Positions 34,757 to 37,019 of a DNA stretch of 37,019 nt are shown here, in pieces; the stretch's first letter is position 1; the number at the start of each line of letters is the position of its first letter. The position numbers were made by a program, and so were the translations under genes. The notes beneath the pieces were generated by a model that worked only from the letters and a program-made list of their open reading frames with translations, was not told the origin of the DNA and did not search any database. The DNA is from Phormidium pseudopriestleyi FRX01. GTDB lineage: Bacteria; Cyanobacteriota; Cyanobacteriia; Cyanobacteriales; Laspinemataceae. The stretch covers positions 1 through 37,019 of the forward strand of contig NZ_JAFLQW010000332.1 of assembly GCF_017313335.1 (NCBI RefSeq), written 5' to 3'.

Positions 34757-36568
34757 ATGAAAAAACTTCTGCTCCTCTCCTTATTTATAGTGGGTTTGAG
34801 CTTTGCCCTGTTTAACTTCAAGGGTTTAGCCAATCAAGGCACTTTCGAGTCCATTGTCCTCGACTTTCGGGATAATCTTTCCCTAGTTCAGGTCAACCAA
34901 CAAATCAACGCGATCGCCTCCGAGTATGGAGTTGTCCCCCGTCTCAACTCCGAGTTTTCGGCGGATGATCACTTCTATCTCGTCAACGGCGATCGCCAAC
35001 TGCTCAAGAGCCTCAAAAAATCCGAGGTTTCTCAATACACAGAATACATTGAGCCAGCTTACGAATATCACACCCTAGATATTCCCAACGACCCATTCTA
35101 CGCCCAACAGTGGAATCTCCGTAGCATCAACGTGGAAAAAGCGTGGAATGACACCAAAGGCAGTGGCATCACCGTCGCGGTAATCGATACCGGAGTCAGT
35201 CGCGTTCCCGACTTAAAAAATACCAAATTTGTCAAAGGATACGATTTCGTTAATAATCGCGAACTCGCCGATGATGATAATGGACATGGGACCCACGTTG
35301 CTGGAACCATCGCCCAAACCACCAATAATGGCTACGGCGTCGCGGGAATCGCCTACGAAGCCAACATCATGCCCCTGAAAGTCTTAAGCGCCAGTGGGGG
35401 CGGCAACGTTGCCGATATCGCCGAAGCGATTAAACTTGCGGCAGATAACGGCGCTGATGTGATTAACATGAGCTTGGGTGGGGCCGGTGAAAGTAACGCC
35501 ATGAAAGAGGCGATCGCCTACGCCCATAACAAAGGTGTGGTAGTCATTGCTGCTGCTGGAAACGAACAGCGCAACAGTGCCTCCTATCCCGCCCGCTATG
35601 TGAATGTCATTGGCGTAGCGGCGATCGATTCCACCGGACAAAAAGCCCCCTACTCCAACTTTGGGGCCGGTGTGGATATTTCCGCCCCCGGTGGCGATAC
35701 CACCAAAGGAGACGAAGGCGGTATCCTCCAAGAAACCATCTCCTTTGACCCCGATACCAATCTTCCCGGTTTTGCCTTTCAAGCTTATCAAGGCACCAGC
35801 ATGGCGGCCCCTCATGTTGCCGGTGTTGCAGCCTTGATTAAAGCCTCTGGTGTCACCGATCCGGAAAAAATTACCGCTATCCTCAAAGAATCGGCGCGGG
35901 ACGTGAAAGAAGACCCCCTCAACCACTTTGGGGCCGGTCATTTGGATGCCGCTAGTGCGGTAGCCCTTGCTAAAGGCGGTCAATTTGATTTTGGTAACTT
36001 CTTTAGTGACTTCTTCCGTTGGTTGCGCGATAACGGCTATCTCAACCCGCGTTTCTGGATTGATGGCGGCGTCTATGCCCTGTTACCGAAAGTCTTAATG
36101 GTTGTCGGGTCCTATCTGATTGCCTGGTTACTGAAGATGTATTTCCCCTTCAGTTGGACTTGGAGTATGGCGAGTGGATTGGTTGCCGGAAGTTCTGGAT
36201 TATTCGTCCTGCGTGGATTCTATATCTATGACTTACCCCAGTGGCCCTTCCGTGTTCTGGGCAGTTCGATTCCGGAACTGGGAACCTCCATCTCCGGAAG
36301 TAGCGCCTTTAATCCGATTTTTGCCAGTGTGGCGATTCCCGTGGTTCTGATTCTGTTGCTGTTGGGACATCCCCAATGGAAATGGTTTGCGATCGGTTCC
36401 ACAATTGGCATTGCCACTTGTCTGGGAATTAGTGCAGTTTTAGCACCGGCCCCCACATTATTATGGATTGGCAGTGGCATCGGTGCCCGGGCATTTTTAA
36501 TGGTGAATGCCTTCTTATGCTTGGCACTTGCCCGTCTAGCCATGAAGGATGAGGGACAAGTTGCATGA
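34757..36568 (+). CDS. Subtilisin-like (S8) serine protease with membrane C-terminus
   Basis: From the chosen start the protein has a signal peptide (MKKLLLLSLFIVGLSFAL), a prodomain-like segment to about residue 105, and an S8 catalytic domain with D144 (VAVIDTGV), H177 (NGHGTHVAGT), the oxyanion N269 (AAGNE) and S348 (GTSMAAPH). A C-terminal part follows (about 430-600) with four to five predicted membrane helices, for example VLMVVGSYLIAWLLKM and ASVAIPVVLILLLLGH. So it is probably an envelope- or membrane-tethered protease. I start at 34757 because MKK begins the signal peptide and GGAAAG precedes it; an in-frame ATG at 34709 would bury the signal peptide. Its end overlaps the next gene by ATGA. 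Confidence 0.92.
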   Translation: MKKLLLLSLFIVGLSFALFNFKGLANQGTFESIVLDFRDNLSLVQVNQQINAIASEYGVVPRLNSEFSADDHFYLVNGDRQLLKSLKKSEVSQYTEYIEPAYEYHTLDIPNDPFYAQQWNLRSINVEKAWNDTKGSGITVAVIDTGVSRVPDLKNTKFVKGYDFVNNRELADDDNGHGTHVAGTIAQTTNNGYGVAGIAYEANIMPLKVLSASGGGNVADIAEAIKLAADNGADVINMSLGGAGESNAMKEAIAYAHNKGVVVIAAAGNEQRNSASYPARYVNVIGVAAIDSTGQKAPYSNFGAGVDISAPGGDTTKGDEGGILQETISFDPDTNLPGFAFQAYQGTSMAAPHVAGVAALIKASGVTDPEKITAILKESARDVKEDPLNHFGAGHLDAASAVALAKGGQFDFGNFFSDFFRWLRDNGYLNPRFWIDGGVYALLPKVLMVVGSYLIAWLLKMYFPFSWTWSMASGLVAGSSGLFVLRGFYIYDLPQWPFRVLGSSIPELGTSISGSSAFNPIFASVAIPVVLILLLLGHPQWKWFAIGSTIGIATCLGISAVLAPAPTLLWIGSGIGARAFLMVNAFLCLALARLAMKDEGQVA

Positions 36569-36798
36569 GTATTAATGTAAAAGGGACAATCGAACGCAAA
36601 AATATCGGTTCTGGTGCTTGGGCATTGGTTTCCGATGGCGGTGAAACCTACGAGATTTATCAAGGTGCACCGGCAGATTTGTTAAAAGCGGGTCAAAAGG
36701 TCAAAGTCAAAGGTCAAGTCCGCGATGATGTGATGACAATGGCAATGATTGGCCCGGTTTTAGAGGTGAAATCCTTTGAGGCGATCGCCTCCGATTAG
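36565..36798 (+). CDS. Small OB-fold-like protein (DUF5818-like)
   Basis: This 77-residue soluble protein is rich in strand-like segments (VKGTIERKNIGSGAWALVSD, TYEIYQGAPADLLKAGQKVK, VKGQVRDDVMTMAMIGPVLEV). The pattern matches the DUF5818 type, which I know as short all-beta proteins of unknown function. No signal peptide is visible, so it is probably cytoplasmic. Its ATG overlaps the protease stop codon (ATGA at 36565-36568), which implies translation coupled to the protease. It is followed by a strong terminator, so the two genes form one unit. Confidence 0.8.
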   Translation: MSINVKGTIERKNIGSGAWALVSDGGETYEIYQGAPADLLKAGQKVKVKGQVRDDVMTMAMIGPVLEVKSFEAIASD

Positions 36799-36818
36799 AT
36801 TAACTGGACAATTAATAT

Positions 36819-36852
36819 AAAAAAGGCGCACAATCAATTGTGCGCCTTTTTT
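36819..36852. terminator. Strong intrinsic terminator
   Basis: AAAAAAGGCGCACAAT (36819-36834) is followed after two bases by its exact reverse complement ATTGTGCGCCTTTTTT (36837-36852). The GC stem has an A-run on one side and a T-run on the other, so it can stop transcription in both directions. It ends the protease/DUF5818-like operon. Confidence 0.93.
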
Positions 36853-36890
36853 ATAGGGAATCCGGTTCTCAGGATTTAGTATCAGGCACA

Positions 36891-37019
36891 AGTAATTGTA
36901 GGGTGGGCACTGCCCACCTAAAGTAAGGTGGGCAGTGCCCACCCTACTCCTTACCCTCGAACTGGAGTTAGTAATTGTAGGGTGGGCACTGCCCACCTAA
37001 AGTAAGGTGGGCAGTGCCC
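36891..37019. repeat. Nested palindromic repeat, two copies 79 bp apart
   Basis: Copy one has arms at 36898-36919 and 36926-36947 that are perfect 22-base reverse complements around the loop AAAGTA. Each arm itself contains the perfect dyad GGTGGGCA-C-TGCCCACC or its reverse. A second copy begins 79 bases later (AGTAATTGTAGGGTGGGCAC at 36970) and runs off the end of the window. These are repeat elements without a coding capacity. Confidence 0.92.

Noticed and set aside
35384-35983. Minus-strand open frame inside the protease gene
   Set aside because: It overlaps the S8 catalytic domain, which is clearly coding on the plus strand.
36898-37019. CRISPR array at the window edge
   Set aside because: The repeated unit is one long palindrome with short spacing and only two copies; there are no unique spacers of regular length and no cas genes.

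Overview
The window looks like chromosomal DNA of a cyanobacterium, most likely a filamentous one. The HIP1 octamer GCGATCGC and its core CGATCG occur throughout. Many genes belong to families I know mainly from cyanobacteria: the short omega subunit of RNA polymerase, a DUF1818-type protein, DevB/DevC/DevA-type export genes, a long pentapeptide-repeat protein and several small lineage-specific proteins. A dispersed palindromic repeat (GAAACC[C/G]GGTTTC) is common in large Oscillatoria-like genomes. The genus cannot be fixed from the sequence alone. I see no phage genes, no intact transposase and no CRISPR array.

Layout. 1-3.4 kb: a small conserved protein, a pentapeptide-repeat protein (minus strand) and a thioredoxin-fold protein. 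3.4-6 kb: a consensus promoter, a roughly 300-nt structured leader and the glycogen debranching enzyme gene glgX. 6-7.7 kb: an 86-bp tandem repeat, a possible relic of a small mobile element and a hypothetical gene. 7.7-13.3 kb: a small zinc-ribbon protein, then a very large eight-PAS/GAF histidine kinase overlapping its stand-alone receiver gene. 14-18.3 kb: an LCP-family wall-polymer ligase, a 39-codon membrane ORF, an SGNH hydrolase, rpoZ with two cyanobacterial hypotheticals, and tRNA-Pro(GGG). 18.4-21 kb: a small protein, a TPR protein and another small conserved protein.

21-24.6 kb is a monovalent-cation module: a two-TM potassium channel with RCK domains, a TrkA-type RCK protein and a CPA1 Na+/H+ antiporter. 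25.3-26.5 kb is argD with a terminator-like palindrome. 26.8-30.8 kb is a DevBCA-type export system whose membrane fusion protein has two long arms, each built from about eight tandem 18-residue repeats. 31-33.5 kb: a membrane-anchored hypothetical and a HAD phosphatase. 33.5-36.8 kb: an RDD membrane protein divergent from a subtilisin-like protease with a polytopic C-terminal tail, which overlaps a DUF5818-like gene by ATGA. The window ends in a strong terminator and a repeated nested palindrome.

Most of the window is ordinary core or lineage-specific gene content. The parts most worth a second look are the matched 18-residue repeats in the fusion protein, the glgX promoter and leader, the protease/DUF5818 pair, the kinase/receiver overlap, the altered channel filter, the extended omega subunit and the palindromic repeat families. 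I did not find a clear new defence or mobile system. All family names come from recognising motifs by eye, and no search was run.
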